Below are positions 50,701 to 61,022 of a stretch of DNA of 64,000 bases, piece by piece; position 1 is the stretch's first letter; the number at the start of each line of letters is the position of its first letter. The notes under the pieces are model-generated. The model had not been told where the DNA came from. It made no database searches and saw nothing but the letters and a program-made list of their open reading frames with translations. A program made the position numbers and the translations under genes. Source of the DNA: Panorpa germanica (taxonomy: Eukaryota; Arthropoda; Insecta; Mecoptera; Panorpidae); assembly GCA_963678705.1 (NCBI GenBank), contig OY783218.1, positions 9,186,152-9,250,151 on the forward strand. The letters are read 5' to 3'.

Positions 50701-51257
50701 TTTTTCCCAATTACCAACATGACCAGATATTTGATTTTGTTGACGAGGTTGAAAGGTTCGCATGCCAGCGAGTTCATGGGTACCATGTCCTTCTGATGCC
50801 TCTGGTGCCTCATCAGAATCACTTGAAGTATTTGCAATATAACCGTGATTGGAATCATCTTCATCTGGGGAGAATATATATATTTTATATAGAACTCTAA
50901 CATAATTGTAATAATATGGTAGTTCTACATACCAGATTCCTTTTTGGCTTCTGTTTCTTTTTTATTACCCGCTTGATGTATACCCCCTGTTACAAAACTA
51001 ACAGGAGCAGTGTAGTCCTTTGAATAACGTGCTTTTGTGCGAACGTTTTCTTCGTCATCACTATCAACTGCCCAGATTCCTGAAGTAATAAAATGAAATA
51101 GTTAAGTCTAGATATTACAAATAAACACTTTATTTTAGGTTAAGCAATTACCATATATTTGTTGTCCTTTTGTCTGTTTTCTTGAACGGTTTGGATAAAA
51201 TTCATTTCGAAGATCATAATCGGTAATCTCAAAAGCCTCAACTTCGTCCTCTTCCAT
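47707..51257 (-). CDS. TFIP11: TFIP11-like G-patch splicing factor
   Basis: Eleven exons in phase: 51152-51257, 50933-51079, 50527-50864, 50269-50450, 50009-50204, 49679-49882, 49406-49609, 49094-49334, 48619-48840, 48135-48341 and 47707-48056. They give 798 residues; human TFIP11 has 837. Tuftelin-interacting protein 11 works with the DEAH helicase DHX15 in releasing the excised intron and taking apart the spliceosome in the nucleus. The acidic N-terminus ([16 protein letters not shown]) matches the TIP N-terminal domain. The G-patch lies at about residues 138-183 ([20 protein letters not shown] then LGKELQG). A helical GCFC-like region follows, with the conserved [11 protein letters not shown] and SWHPSD motifs, and the C-terminus is [12 protein letters not shown]. 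Introns 8 and 9 hold a SINE and a MITE. Confidence 0.93.
48391..48594. mobile_element. MITE family E, copy 1, in TFIP11 intron 9
   Basis: Inverted ends: left TATAGTTTAAATTACGAGAG, right CGTAATTTGAACTATA. Further in, CATGCTTAAAACAAGTTG pairs loosely with TATTTAAGCATGAGTCG. The TA-palindromic border fits a TA-target element of the Tc1/mariner type. It takes up about 204 of the 277 bp of this intron. Confidence 0.7.
48890..49060 (+). repeat. tRNA-derived SINE, copy 2, in TFIP11 intron 8
   Basis: Head with CAGTGGGCGAGAGCATT (box A region) and CGGGTTCGATTCCCG (box B). The body contains CATACATAATCGTAC and CTTATTAGGCAGCGG, and the tail is TTAAATAAATTAAATTAAAA. It is the best preserved of the three copies and lies antisense to TFIP11. 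Confidence 0.8.
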
Positions 51258-51952
51258 TATCCCAAATTATTCCTTAATATATAAGAAAGTAAACGCTAGT
51301 AAATGCAAATTTTACTACGATTTTCAATCAAACGTCAAAATGAGTCAAAACATAGGTTACAAAAATTAAAAACATAAATGCAATGCAGAGTTCCTTTTTA
51401 TCGACAATCGGTTATTGTTACTGGTCTTGTGTAAATTAAGTGAAATTGAGCTCCTGCATGCTCCTGTAAATGCTCAAATATATAAATATCAGATTTGACA
51501 TTTATTCTGATAATTAATTGTGTTCAGTAGTGTTTTTTAAATATCAGATTTATCTATTTTAGTTTCCACTTTGAACAATTGAGCCATAAAAGTTGTGTTG
51601 TGTAAGTTTTTGTTTTGTTTACTATAAGACTTTGAGTTGACTAGACAATAATTGAAGAGTTCGACCTCATTCAGCCTGTTTCCATCTGCAATCGCTTTAG
51701 ACATTACTTTTTATATTGCTGACGCTAATGGATCCATTTAAGTTGAAATAATTATAAAATTTATCGTTTAATATGTTATAATAGTAACGTATGATCGTTA
51801 TTTATTTGTCGAAAGTTATTCGTTTAGAGGTTACTTCCTTATCCACGTGTTATTACGTCAGCTTATTAGAATATAACATAAATCATATTGTATACATAGT
51901 TATAAACTTTCTATATCAATAAAAATTGCAGGTCTTATAAACAGGAGCAAAC
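51258..51952. promoter_or_regulatory. Divergent promoter region, TFIP11 and eIF2-alpha
   Basis: About 695 bp separates the two start codons, facing away from each other. On the eIF2-alpha side a CAG acceptor at 51929-51931 shows a 5'UTR intron, so its transcription start lies further left. No TATA box is convincing, which fits housekeeping promoters. Confidence 0.4.
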
Positions 51953-53815
51953 ATGCCTTTGTCGTGCCGATTTTACAGGGAGAAATATCCCGAGGTAAGC
52001 GCAAATTTTACAAAATAACCTTTCTTATTTGCATGACCTTTTGATTAATTTGTAAATATTTTTAGGTTGAAGATGTGGTTATGGTTAACGTTAGATCAAT
52101 AGCAGAGATGGGAGCATATGTTCATCTTTTAGAATATAACAATATTGAAGGCATGATATTACTTTCTGAGTTGTCAAGAAGACGTATTCGCTCAATCAAC
52201 AAACTTATTCGTGTGGGTAAAACTGAACCTGTTGTTGTTATTCGAGTTGATAGAGAAAAAGGTTTGTTTCAAATATAAAATATTATTAGTTTTAATAAAG
52301 TTTGATGAATAAGAGTTAACTTGTTTTTATAGGTTATATTGATCTGTCAAAACGTCGTGTTTCTCCAGAAGATATTGAAAGATGTACAGAACGTTTTGCT
52401 AAGGCTAAAGCTGTTAATTCTATATTAAGACATGTTGCTGAATTATTACATTATGATTCTAACGATCAACTGGAAGAATTATATCAGAAAACCGCTTGGC
52501 ACTTCGAGGAAAAGTATAAAAATAAAGCAGCTGCTTATGATGTCTTTAAACAATCTGTTTTGTAAGTTCTATGAGTTTCTGTTCAAGTTTATATTAAACA
52601 TTATGCTTATTAGAGATGTGTTCTATATTCCAGAGATCCTAGCATATTAGCGGAATGTGGCCTAGATGAAGAAACCAAGGAAGTATTATTAAATAATATT
52701 AAACGGAAGCTGACATCGCAGGCTGTGAAAATTCGAGCAGATGTTGAATGTGCCTGTTACGGGTAAATTATTATAAGTCAATATTTAATTTAATCCGAAC
52801 TTATCCGATGCTTATTTCTTAATATTTCTTATAGGTATGAAGGTATAGATGCCGTCAAGGAGGCTTTAACTGCTGGTCTTTCTCTATCTACAGAAGAGTT
52901 ACCAATCAAAATTAACTTAATTGCTCCACCATTGTACGGTATGTTTTAATAATTTGAAAGGCATTTAGATTCCGATCAGAAAGCTTAGGCTGGTCTCATA
53001 TTGGAATAGTCTACTTGCAATGCCACTTTTTAAGTAGAGTGTATTCGAGTTGTTTTTATCACACGCACACTTTTATCATAATAAGAAGCTTTTACTTTAA
53101 TGTTTATCTATACGCTACTATACCGACAGAAATAAAAGTCCATATTAATATATGTATCGTTTTCCCCTCAATGATCCGCTGTCCATAAAATCGTAAACAC
53201 AAAGACAGATACTGTGTGTAGATCGTAGGGCGGTACTTTGATAAACATAGGTATGAACTATATTAAAATATTGCGGATGTATGAAATATACTTCTCTCAT
53301 GGTAAAGTGTGATTATGCGAAACAAGTCCAATACATTAAAAAAATAGGAGGTTGTAAGTAGGCTGTTTCAGTGTGAGAGACTTTAGTTTATTTTAAATAC
53401 TGCATATTGTTGTAAATAAACAGTTAGTGAAATAATATTTGTTACTAGTAATGACTACTTCAACTCCTGAGAAAACCGATGGATTAAAAGCACTACATGA
53501 CGCCATTGACAAGATTCGGGAGACCATAAATAGCTTGGGTGGAGTATTCAATATTCAAATGGCTGTAAGTAGCTTTTAGTTAATTTATTACTTGATTTGA
53601 TATGAACTTCGTTAATTACAATGTTGAAATTTTTGTTTTAGCCTAAAGTGGTTACAGCCACCGACGAAGCAGAACTTGCTAGGCAAATGGAACGTGCCGA
53701 GGCTGAAAATGCTGAAGTTGCTGGTGACGACAGCGAACAAGAAGAAGGCATGGCTTACAGCGGTGGCGAAGAAAAAGACGGCCCAGAAAATAGTGAAGAC
53801 GAAAAAGAGGAATAA
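51953..53815 (+). CDS. eIF2S1: Translation initiation factor eIF2 subunit alpha
   Basis: Seven exons in phase: 51953-51994, 52066-52261, 52333-52561, 52634-52762, 52835-52938, 53449-53564 and 53642-53815. They give 329 residues; human has 315. It is the regulatory subunit of eIF2, which brings initiator Met-tRNA to the small ribosomal subunit. The S1 domain starts [20 protein letters not shown]. The regulatory loop is [20 protein letters not shown] with Ser51, the target of the stress kinases PERK, GCN2 and HRI-type enzymes. A helical domain ([14 protein letters not shown]) and the C-terminal domain ([12 protein letters not shown]) follow. The acidic tail is about 15 residues longer than in human and runs to EDEKEE. 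The Met follows a spliced 5'UTR. AATAAA lies near 53840. Intron 5 (about 510 bp) holds a possible MITE. Confidence 0.96.
52986..53386. mobile_element. Possible MITE in eIF2-alpha intron 5
   Basis: A left-end stretch GGTCTCATATTGGAATAGTC and the reverse complement of the right-end stretch (AGTCTCTCACACTGAAACAG) agree at most positions and continue into CTACTT. The enclosed 400 bp is non-coding and makes this intron five to seven times longer than its neighbours. Exact ends and target duplication are unclear. Confidence 0.4.
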
Positions 53816-54222
53816 CTTTTTACATACAAAACGTTATTAAATAAAATCTCTGTGGACTTTTAAAAAGCATAACTATTTGCAATTTACAATTCTTTATTTG
53901 TACTGTAATCTATATCAAATTTTATTTATAATAAAATTGAGAAGGAAATAATATTCTTTTATTATGCATTTACAGACTATTTAAGAAAGACATTTTTATT
54001 TAAATTGCCACTGCTGATATATACATATCTCATTACCTTTAAATAGCAATATCCAAACCGTGTTATTAAAGTTGCATACACTCTTGGCGCAAATAAATCT
54101 GGGCGTCATCTATTGAACAAATAATGAATCATATATATTTTAAGCTACTCTTCAATAGATGTCGCTTAGAGAATCTTAATGGTTTAATTTAAATTTTCTT
54201 ATGCAACTTTTCTTAAATTAAT
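53816..54222. other. eIF2-alpha 3' flank
   Basis: AT-rich sequence between the eIF2-alpha stop and the palindromic array. Apart from the poly(A) signal near 53840 I see no gene or defined repeat. Confidence 0.5.
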
Positions 54223-56395
54223 GGACATATTTTTCTAAAAGAAAAATTACATTTCTTTGAAATTTTTTGATGCAGTTATCTTCTTTATGCTCTAAAATAA
54301 GAAACTACTTCATTACATTTTAAATACCTACACGATTCTGGTTTTTATGAGACCTTCCTTATATTCATGGACATATGTTTTTAAAACGGAAAAAATACAT
54401 TTTCTTGATTTTTTTTGATGCAGTTATGTTCTTTACGCTTTAAAATAATAAAGTGCTTCATTACATTTTAAATATCAACGCGATTCTGGCTTTTATGCGA
54501 CCTTTTTTAAAGTCATGGACTTTTTTTTCTTAATTTTTTTTTTTGGATTTCTTGAAATTTTTTGGTCGAGTTATGTTCGTTAGGCTTTAAATTAAAGAAC
54601 TACTTCTTTACATTTTAAATATCTTTGCGGGTCTTACTTTTATGCGACCTTTTTTAAATTCATGGACTTTTTTTTCATAATTTTTTTTTTGGATTTCTTG
54701 AAATTTTTTGATGCAGTTATGTTCGTTAGGCTTTAAATTAAAGAACTGCTTCATTCGATTTTAAATATCTTCTTGATTCTGACTTTTGTGCGACCTTTTT
54801 TAAATTCATGGACTTTTTTTTCTTAATTTTTTTTTTGGATTTCTTGACATTTTTTGATGCAGTTATGCTCCTTAGGCTTTAAATTAAAGAACTGTTTCAT
54901 TACACTTTAAATGTCTTCACGATTCTGACTTTTATGCGACCTTTTCTAAATTCATGGACTTTTTTTTCTTAAATTTTTTTTTGGATTTTTTGAAATTTTT
55001 TGATGCAGTTATGTTCGCTAGGCTTTAAAGTAAATAACTGCTTCATTACATTTTAAATATCCACGCAATTCTGGTTTTTATGCGACTTTTTTTTAATTCA
55101 TGGACATTTTTTTTCTAAATTATTTTTTTGGATTTCTTAAATTTTTTTGATGCAGTTATGTTCGTAATGTTTTAAATTAAAGAACTGCTTCATTAGATTT
55201 TAAATATCTACACAGACACTCAAAAAATTGCATTGCTATTAAAATCATAAAAGTGAACCTTTTCATCATTTTTAACAAGATTATAGTCTTCTTTCATTGC
55301 ATACTGATAAAGAGATTTAATATATTGATATATCATAAACTGAAATACTTCTTTAAAAATAAATTGTATATTCTAAATCAGCATTCTAAATTATGATAGA
55401 AATAGTTATAAAAGTAAGAGTTTTTCTTTATCAATTTTTATGAAAAGTAAGAAGAGTATAACCTTCTTACTTTTCATAAAAATTTAAGAAAAATGTATGT
55501 CATTTTATAACGGATTTTAACTTAATTTTGAATGTTGATTTCATATTTATAATTCATTTTTAAAGAAGTATTTCAGTTTATGATATATCAATATATTAAA
55601 TCTCTTTATCAGTATGCAATGAAAGAAGACTATAATCTTGTTAAAAATGATGAAAAGGTTCACTTTTATGATTTTAAGAGCAATGCAATTTTTTGAGTTT
55701 CTGTGCAGATATTTAAAATCTAATGAAGCAGTTCTTTAATTAAAAGCTTAGCGAACATAACTGCATCAAAAAATTTCAAGAAATCTAAAAAAAAAATTTA
55801 AGAAAAAAAAGTCCATGAATTTAAAAAAGGTCGCATAAAAGTCAGAATCACGAAGATATTTAAAATGTAATGAAGCAGTTCTTTAATTTAAAGCCTAGCA
55901 AACATAAGTGCATCAAAAAATTTCAAGAAATCCAAAAAAAGAATTAAGAAAAAAAAGTCCATGGATTTAAAAAAGGTCGCATAAAAGTCAGAATCACGAA
56001 GATATTTAAAATCTAATGAAGCAGTTCTTTAATTTAAAGCCTAACGAACATAAGTGCATCAAAAAATTTCAAGAAATCAAAAAAAAAAATTAAGAAAAAA
56101 AAGTCCATGAATTTAAAAAAGGTCGCATAAAAGTCAGAATCGAGAAGATATTTAAAATGTAATGAAGCAGTTCTTTAATTTAAAGCCTAACGAACATAAG
56201 TGCATCAAAAAATTTCAAGAAATCCAAAAAAAGAATTAAGAAAAAAAAGTCCATGAATTTAAAAAAGGTCGCATAAAAGTCAGAATCGAGAAGATATTTA
56301 AAATGTAATGAAGCAGTTTCTTATTTTAGAGTATATCGAACATAATTGCATTAAAAAATTTCTAGATATGTAATTTTTCTTTTAGAAAAAATGTC
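54223..56395. repeat. 2.2-kb palindrome of about 147-bp tandem units
   Basis: The left arm holds seven tandem units with an anchor TGCAG at 54271, 54419, 54566 (changed), 54712, 54858, 55004 and 55151, a spacing of 146-148 bp. The right arm holds five inverted units with the anchor at about 55761, 55908, 56054, 56200 and 56346. Between them a non-tandem core (about 55200-55715) is itself palindromic about 55458, where TGAAAAGTAAGAAG faces CTTCTTACTTTTCA across 8 nt. The outermost ends also pair: TTTTCTAAAAGAAAAATTAC on the left is matched on the right. There is no coding capacity. It could be a foldback transposon, a satellite inversion or a hairpin-RNA locus. Confidence 0.9.
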
Positions 56396-56544
56396 TATGA
56401 ATATCTGAAAATTCTATGTTTGCCTTCTTTCATCTCAAGAAATTCAGAAATTTTTACTTTCGCTAGGATTAAAACTAAAACACGTTTATAATACAGGAGT
56501 ATATTTTTTTTTAATCTCAAATAATACAGAAATATCTTAGTTTT

Positions 56545-56616
56545 TAACGCCTGATCTGCATGCAACTATATATACATGAGTTCATGTATATGTTGTTGCA
56601 TACTAATCAGGCGTTA
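56545..56616. ncRNA. 72-nt near-perfect hairpin
   Basis: Two 35-nt arms pair at 30 positions around a 2-nt loop: it starts TAACGCCTGAT and ends ATCAGGCGTTA, with TACATGA GT TCATGTA at the tip. The size is that of a microRNA precursor, but the loop is unusually tight and either strand would fold. A tiny inverted-repeat transposon is an equal alternative. The folding is certain; the RNA call is not. Confidence 0.4.
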
Positions 56617-56960
56617 TAATTCATAAACTAATACTGCCATCTATGAAACAAATCTTAAACTAATGTGTTAGATCTACTTAGTTACTGTTTAGTAGATGGC
56701 GTTGTTTATTTTATTACCAAATTTCTTTTAGAAAACTAATTAATATCTGATAATTAGTTAATATAATTCTTATATGATAAATAATTTACTAAGTACAAAT
56801 ATATTTTGTTACAAGCAACTCTGTTCCTTATTTCCTTCTTGAAATTTATTTATTTTCATTTATTTACAAAATGTTTATAGTTTTATTTACAAATTTTAAA
56901 TCTTTTTAAACACTAGGTAATATATTTGAAATGCATTTATTTCAAATTCACTTTTTTGAG

Positions 56961-57581
56961 TTATTGAAGAAGCTCTTCCAATTTAGCCCGTACACCTTCA
57001 ATATCGAGACCATAGCCTTCTAATCTCTTAACAAATGCTGTAACATGCTCGGAACTGGTGACAATGTCAATCACATCTTCATATTTAAGTGAAGCAAGTT
57101 TTTCAACGAAGGCTCTAAAATCGCTGCTCTCTTCCATCTTCCTATCTGCCAAAGCACTCATTTCATCAAAGGGAATTACTCCTAAAACTTCTTTCACAAA
57201 TTTCTTTACAAAAAAGTCAGCCACCATGTCTTCAATACTCACTGAGGGATCTTGTAGGAAGTCCAGATTTAACAGATCGATGAATTGAATAGAAGAACAT
57301 AGCTCTTCAACGAATTCTGCCAAATCAACAATTACCGGGTGTGCCACAACATCAGCAACTACAGCTTCAAATTCTTTGCTTCTTAAATATTTCACAAATT
57401 GTCGGAATTCTCTATCGAAAAGATAATATCTTATTGCAATTGATTTTATTCTTGACATTGGAATAAGATCCATGAATTCAGCAAGATCATTTTTAAGTTC
57501 GCAGTCTTCTTGAGCGGAGGAAGGGGCAGCAATCGTCATTCCTAGGCCCAAAGCCAAAATGGCAGCAAATATTAATTTCAT
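56961..57581 (-). CDS. Secreted G12-type insect-allergen-related protein
   Basis: A single coding exon of 206 residues. The signal peptide MKLIFAAILALGLGMTIAAP is cleaved probably near residue 20. One insect-allergen-repeat (G12) domain follows, largely helical, with FMDLIPMSRIKSIAIRYYL, LRSKEFEAVVADV and FVEKLASLKYEDVIDIV segments. The family is found in insect midguts and includes cockroach Bla g 1-type allergens and nitrile-specifier-related proteins; it binds lipids in the known structure. Only one repeat is present, as in G12 proteins. A CAG acceptor sits directly before the ATG, so the exon begins at the start codon; a likely noncoding first exon lies at about 58259-58303. I call the first Met (57579-57581), not the TTG upstream. 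Confidence 0.9.
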   Translation of the reverse strand: MKLIFAAILALGLGMTIAAPSSAQEDCELKNDLAEFMDLIPMSRIKSIAIRYYLFDREFRQFVKYLRSKEFEAVVADVVAHPVIVDLAEFVEELCSSIQFIDLLNLDFLQDPSVSIEDMVADFFVKKFVKEVLGVIPFDEMSALADRKMEESSDFRAFVEKLASLKYEDVIDIVTSSEHVTAFVKRLEGYGLDIEGVRAKLEELLQ

Positions 57582-57849
57582 CTGAAAGAACAAAAATACT
57601 TTTGTTAATTTATAAAAGTTGTATTTTGCTATTACTAAAAAATATATTCTTTTGTGAAAGGTGTTAATATTAGGTTTTGCAAAATATTTTGAAGTATTTT
57701 GCTGTTGAGAAACAAAGCGAGAAATTTATATTTTAAACATAACTTTAGCGTTTAAACGCTAGTATCTTAATGGTGTTAATTAGCTTGCATGTTGTCTAGG
57801 CGTTAGGAAATTGAAGTACCATTTGTTACATTAAAACAATCGATTTATA

Positions 57850-58085
57850 TTTAAAGCGACAGAAGTTTGATTCATGATACCAGACTACTGTGTCTTCAGG
57901 TTCAATCTCCGAGGTACCGCTATATTTTCTGAGTTTAAGTGCTTAAATAATCATAAATTTAAATGGTGTAGCACACATACATGACCTCTCAACACCATAA
58001 AACCTGCCAACATAGTAGAAGGTCGTCCGGGATAGGACTCAGCATCGGAAATAGCACGACATTAAATAAATTTAATTTAAAAAAT
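57850..58085 (+). repeat. tRNA-derived SINE, copy 3, in the G12 5'UTR intron
   Basis: Box B region CAGGTTCAATCTCCGAG, a body with AATAATCATAAATTT and a TTAAATAAATTTAATTTAAA tail match copies 1 and 2. The box A part is degraded. It sits between the G12 coding exon and the inferred noncoding first exon, on the opposite strand. Confidence 0.65.
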
Positions 58086-58258
58086 ATATATACATATTGA
58101 AATCTACTCTGTAATAGTAATAGAAGTTGGTAGAATTAATTGATTAATTAAAAGAAGTTATTTTATTAGCGTTAGATGCTTTTTTATATGCCCGGTATTG
58201 CAACCTGATGAAGCCTCTACATAAAAAAATCAGTAATATTGCTATGTGAAAATCTTAC

Positions 58259-58340
58259 CGTATTATTTCTTCAGATGCAAGTAATGCACCTCAAAAGCAA
58301 CTAAGTTTTGTAATTGCAGTACTTTGCACTTATATATAGG
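58259..58340 (-). promoter_or_regulatory. G12 core promoter and noncoding first exon
   Basis: On the minus strand a TATA box (CCTATATATAAG, 58329-58340) is followed about 30 nt later by an initiator-like TTAGTT (near 58303). A candidate exon without ATG then ends at a CG|GTAAGA donor, its last base at 58259. This donor can pair with the acceptor directly before the G12 ATG. A TATA-driven promoter suits a tissue-specific gut gene. Inferred from motifs only. Confidence 0.5.
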
Positions 58341-59579
58341 CGGCCTGGATACCCAATGTGGTGAGTGCCTAATTGCATACGTCAAAATGTCATTGAAAAG
58401 TGTTATTGTTCTAAATTAAAACTTTTTACGATCTAAAGATAATGCATAAGTGTATTATTTACTATCAGTATACTTAAAGATTAACCTCATGGGTATTTAC
58501 CGAAAAAATAATAACAAGTGGCTACAACACCTGTTTCACTTGCGACTGTTGCGAAAACTTCATGGTTTTTTAGCTTGAATTCTATAATTCCACTTCTGCT
58601 TGTGAGTGACGTGTTTTCTTTTTCGCTTTCACCACAACGTCTATTGTTTCTAGTCACAATTTTCATTTCGTGGCCTTTTGTTTCGGTAGTTTTATATTCT
58701 ATTAATGTTTCCAGGGTTAAGACAGCAAGGTTGTGTCGCATCTGTCATCCTAAAGAAACATAAAATTTGACATTTGAAATTAACCATGTGCTAAATATCA
58801 CAGCGCATTGAAATTAATTAAAAATAAAACAATTTTGTTAAGCAGATGTTAGCTGGGGCGGATGGGAGGGGAGACACATTGAAGTCGAGGGCCGAGATAA
58901 GGTGTCACTTCAAATAATATTTAAAATTGATTGAAGTGTGTTATTTTGTTACTATTTATCCATTTATGATAATGTAACGAGTAGATTTTTAGGTTATGTT
59001 ACAATTTGTATTCTGTATTTGTTTGCATTTCTTATGTTGAAAGCAGGTGCTTACAAAAGTGTTGGGGGATGTTTGATATAATGATTTGTTTGATAAGTTT
59101 TTAAACATTGTATATCAATTCGAAATTGTTTTAAAAACTATTAACGCATTTTCTTCTTCAATTTCTACGAAACTAACAGGCCTAGAATTTACTGTAGTAT
59201 AAGGGCGCTAGAAACTGCAACTTAGAAAAATATACTAAGTTAATAAAGTAATTTGAAAAGGAAATTTCACAAGTTCAGTTATTTATTTCTTAAATACCGC
59301 CAGGTTACATAAAGAAATTGTTGTCTTCGGGCTTCTTTCATCACAATATTTAGTATTTGCTTTTATTAATAATAAAGCTATAAAACTACATAATGGATTG
59401 TTTTGTCCAAAAAAAAATAACACATGTGTAATAAATGAAGGTATAATAATTTGATTTAGAAATAAAATAATAAACAATTTGAGGTTCTCAGCAGTTATTA
59501 GTTAAAATGTAATGAAATAAAATAATATTATATAATAATAAATTCTAATTAGCATATATTAAAATGTCTGTAAGTCGAT

Positions 59580-59723
59580 GATGAAAGAAATAAACCACTG
59601 GCATCGCAAATACAAGTAACTGTTGTTACTGAAGAGACAGAAGGTACAGAACTAGCGGATGAAACCGCACAAATTAGCAGCGAACTAGTTCAAGATGTGG
59701 TTTGGAGAACAAGTGCTAAATGA
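59580..59723 (+). pseudogene. Unidentified coding-like fragment
   Basis: A frame reading DDERNKPLASQIQVTVV, then a TEETEGTELADETAQ acidic stretch, and ending QDVVWRTSAK before TGA has protein-like composition in otherwise AT-rich non-coding sequence. No ATG lies in frame and no matching exon is nearby. It could be a last exon of an unseen gene, a retrocopy remnant or a transposon piece. I do not recognise the family. Confidence 0.25.
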
Positions 59724-60508
59724 TTGTGAAGAAAAACCGCCAAGGTGAATGATTACATTAACAACTTTAAACCTATTTTGAAATTTGTGAATATGGTCGC
59801 CAAATTTTATCTAATATTTTGTCTTGTAAATGGTTTTACATATATTTAAAACATTCTTCCCGTTGATGGGCTTGTGAATTAATTTTTTAAATGTGCTTTA
59901 TATATTTTCGATAGAAATTTAGGTTATTATATTGGCCATTTTTTATATTAAATAATATAAAAAAAGTTAGGTCAGAACACATATATATTATATCAAAATA
60001 AAAAAGATTTTTTTTCTTATAAGTTTGTATAGGTTTGGGGGAGAAGGTAAGGGAGGAAATGACGTCAACTATTCAATCCTCGATTTATCTCAAGATAAGG
60101 TGTACTAATGCGAACACACCCTACTCCGAAAGTCGTCGCAGTGTGAGAGCAACCTTACATTTAAATAATTAACCTTTAAATGTGTGATATAACCTGATGG
60201 GAAGATGGAGTAATTGCTATGGACAAATGTCTCACAATAGAAGCGAAGTTATGCGGTGTTCTGTCCTCCGGGGCATCTGGACGTTTGTCGCAGACACAAT
60301 CTGAAAGCTCCAAGAGGTGGAGGATGCAGGCAATCGTCAGGCCTTGGCTAATTATTTGTATAGATTATTAATAAACGAATGCTAAATCAATGCTAACGAA
60401 TATTAAAATATGTTAATCAAAAAACAAATTTCACAATAATCTGAGTAGTAAATTTTATAATAAATATTGTACATTGTGTACCAGGTGTATAAAACCTTTT
60501 GTAAACAT

Positions 60509-60757
60509 CCCAGTAAACATTTTGGAATCATTTCGCCACCATATTGAAGATGCGTATGGTTTTGGTCATGAAAGAGTTCATTTACAGTTTCGTTTTTCAC
60601 AATAGTTCATATAAAATGTCTACTTTATCGGCTACAAATGGCGAAACCACTCCACCTGTCGAAATACAAATAAGATAAAGTTAATGCGAACTATAATTGA
60701 AGTGCAAAAGTGATAGAAACGTCACAAAATAGGACACTCACCAAATTGTTTACTGGG
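60509..60757 (+). mobile_element. MITE family B, copy 2 (249 bp)
   Basis: It starts CCCAGTAAACATTTTGG and ends CCAAATTGTTTACTGGG, with the same interior blocks as copy 1 and an uninterrupted ACTATAATTGAAGTG site. Non-coding. Flanks do not show an obvious long target duplication. Confidence 0.8.
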
Positions 60758-60807
60758 TTGTAGAGTTAAAAATAAAATGAAGTACAGTATGTATTACATA
60801 ATATACA

Positions 60808-61022
60808 TATAGTCCAAATCACGATAGTTCCGCGACGACTTATACTTAAAAGAGGTAAGAGCGGTATAAATCTATAATACGATAATGAATTTTATCTTAT
60901 TCGTTTCTATATACATTATAGAAAAATAAGTAAGTCAGTGCTTTTTAGTTATATCGGCAGTTTATACCCCACAACTTGTTTTAAGTAAGAGTTGCCGCCG
61001 AACTCTCGTAATTTGAACTATA
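60808..61022. mobile_element. MITE family E, copy 2
   Basis: Left TATAGTCCAAATCACGATAG and right CTCTCGTAATTTGAACTATA are inverted. The right end shares GTTGCCGCCGAAC and AATTTGAACTATA with the copy in TFIP11 intron 9. Non-coding, bordered by TA. Confidence 0.65.

Noticed and set aside
58487-58763. Pair of opposed frames of 81 and 84 codons
   Set aside because: Neither has a recognisable domain or splice context, and being open on both strands suggests chance or a repeat.
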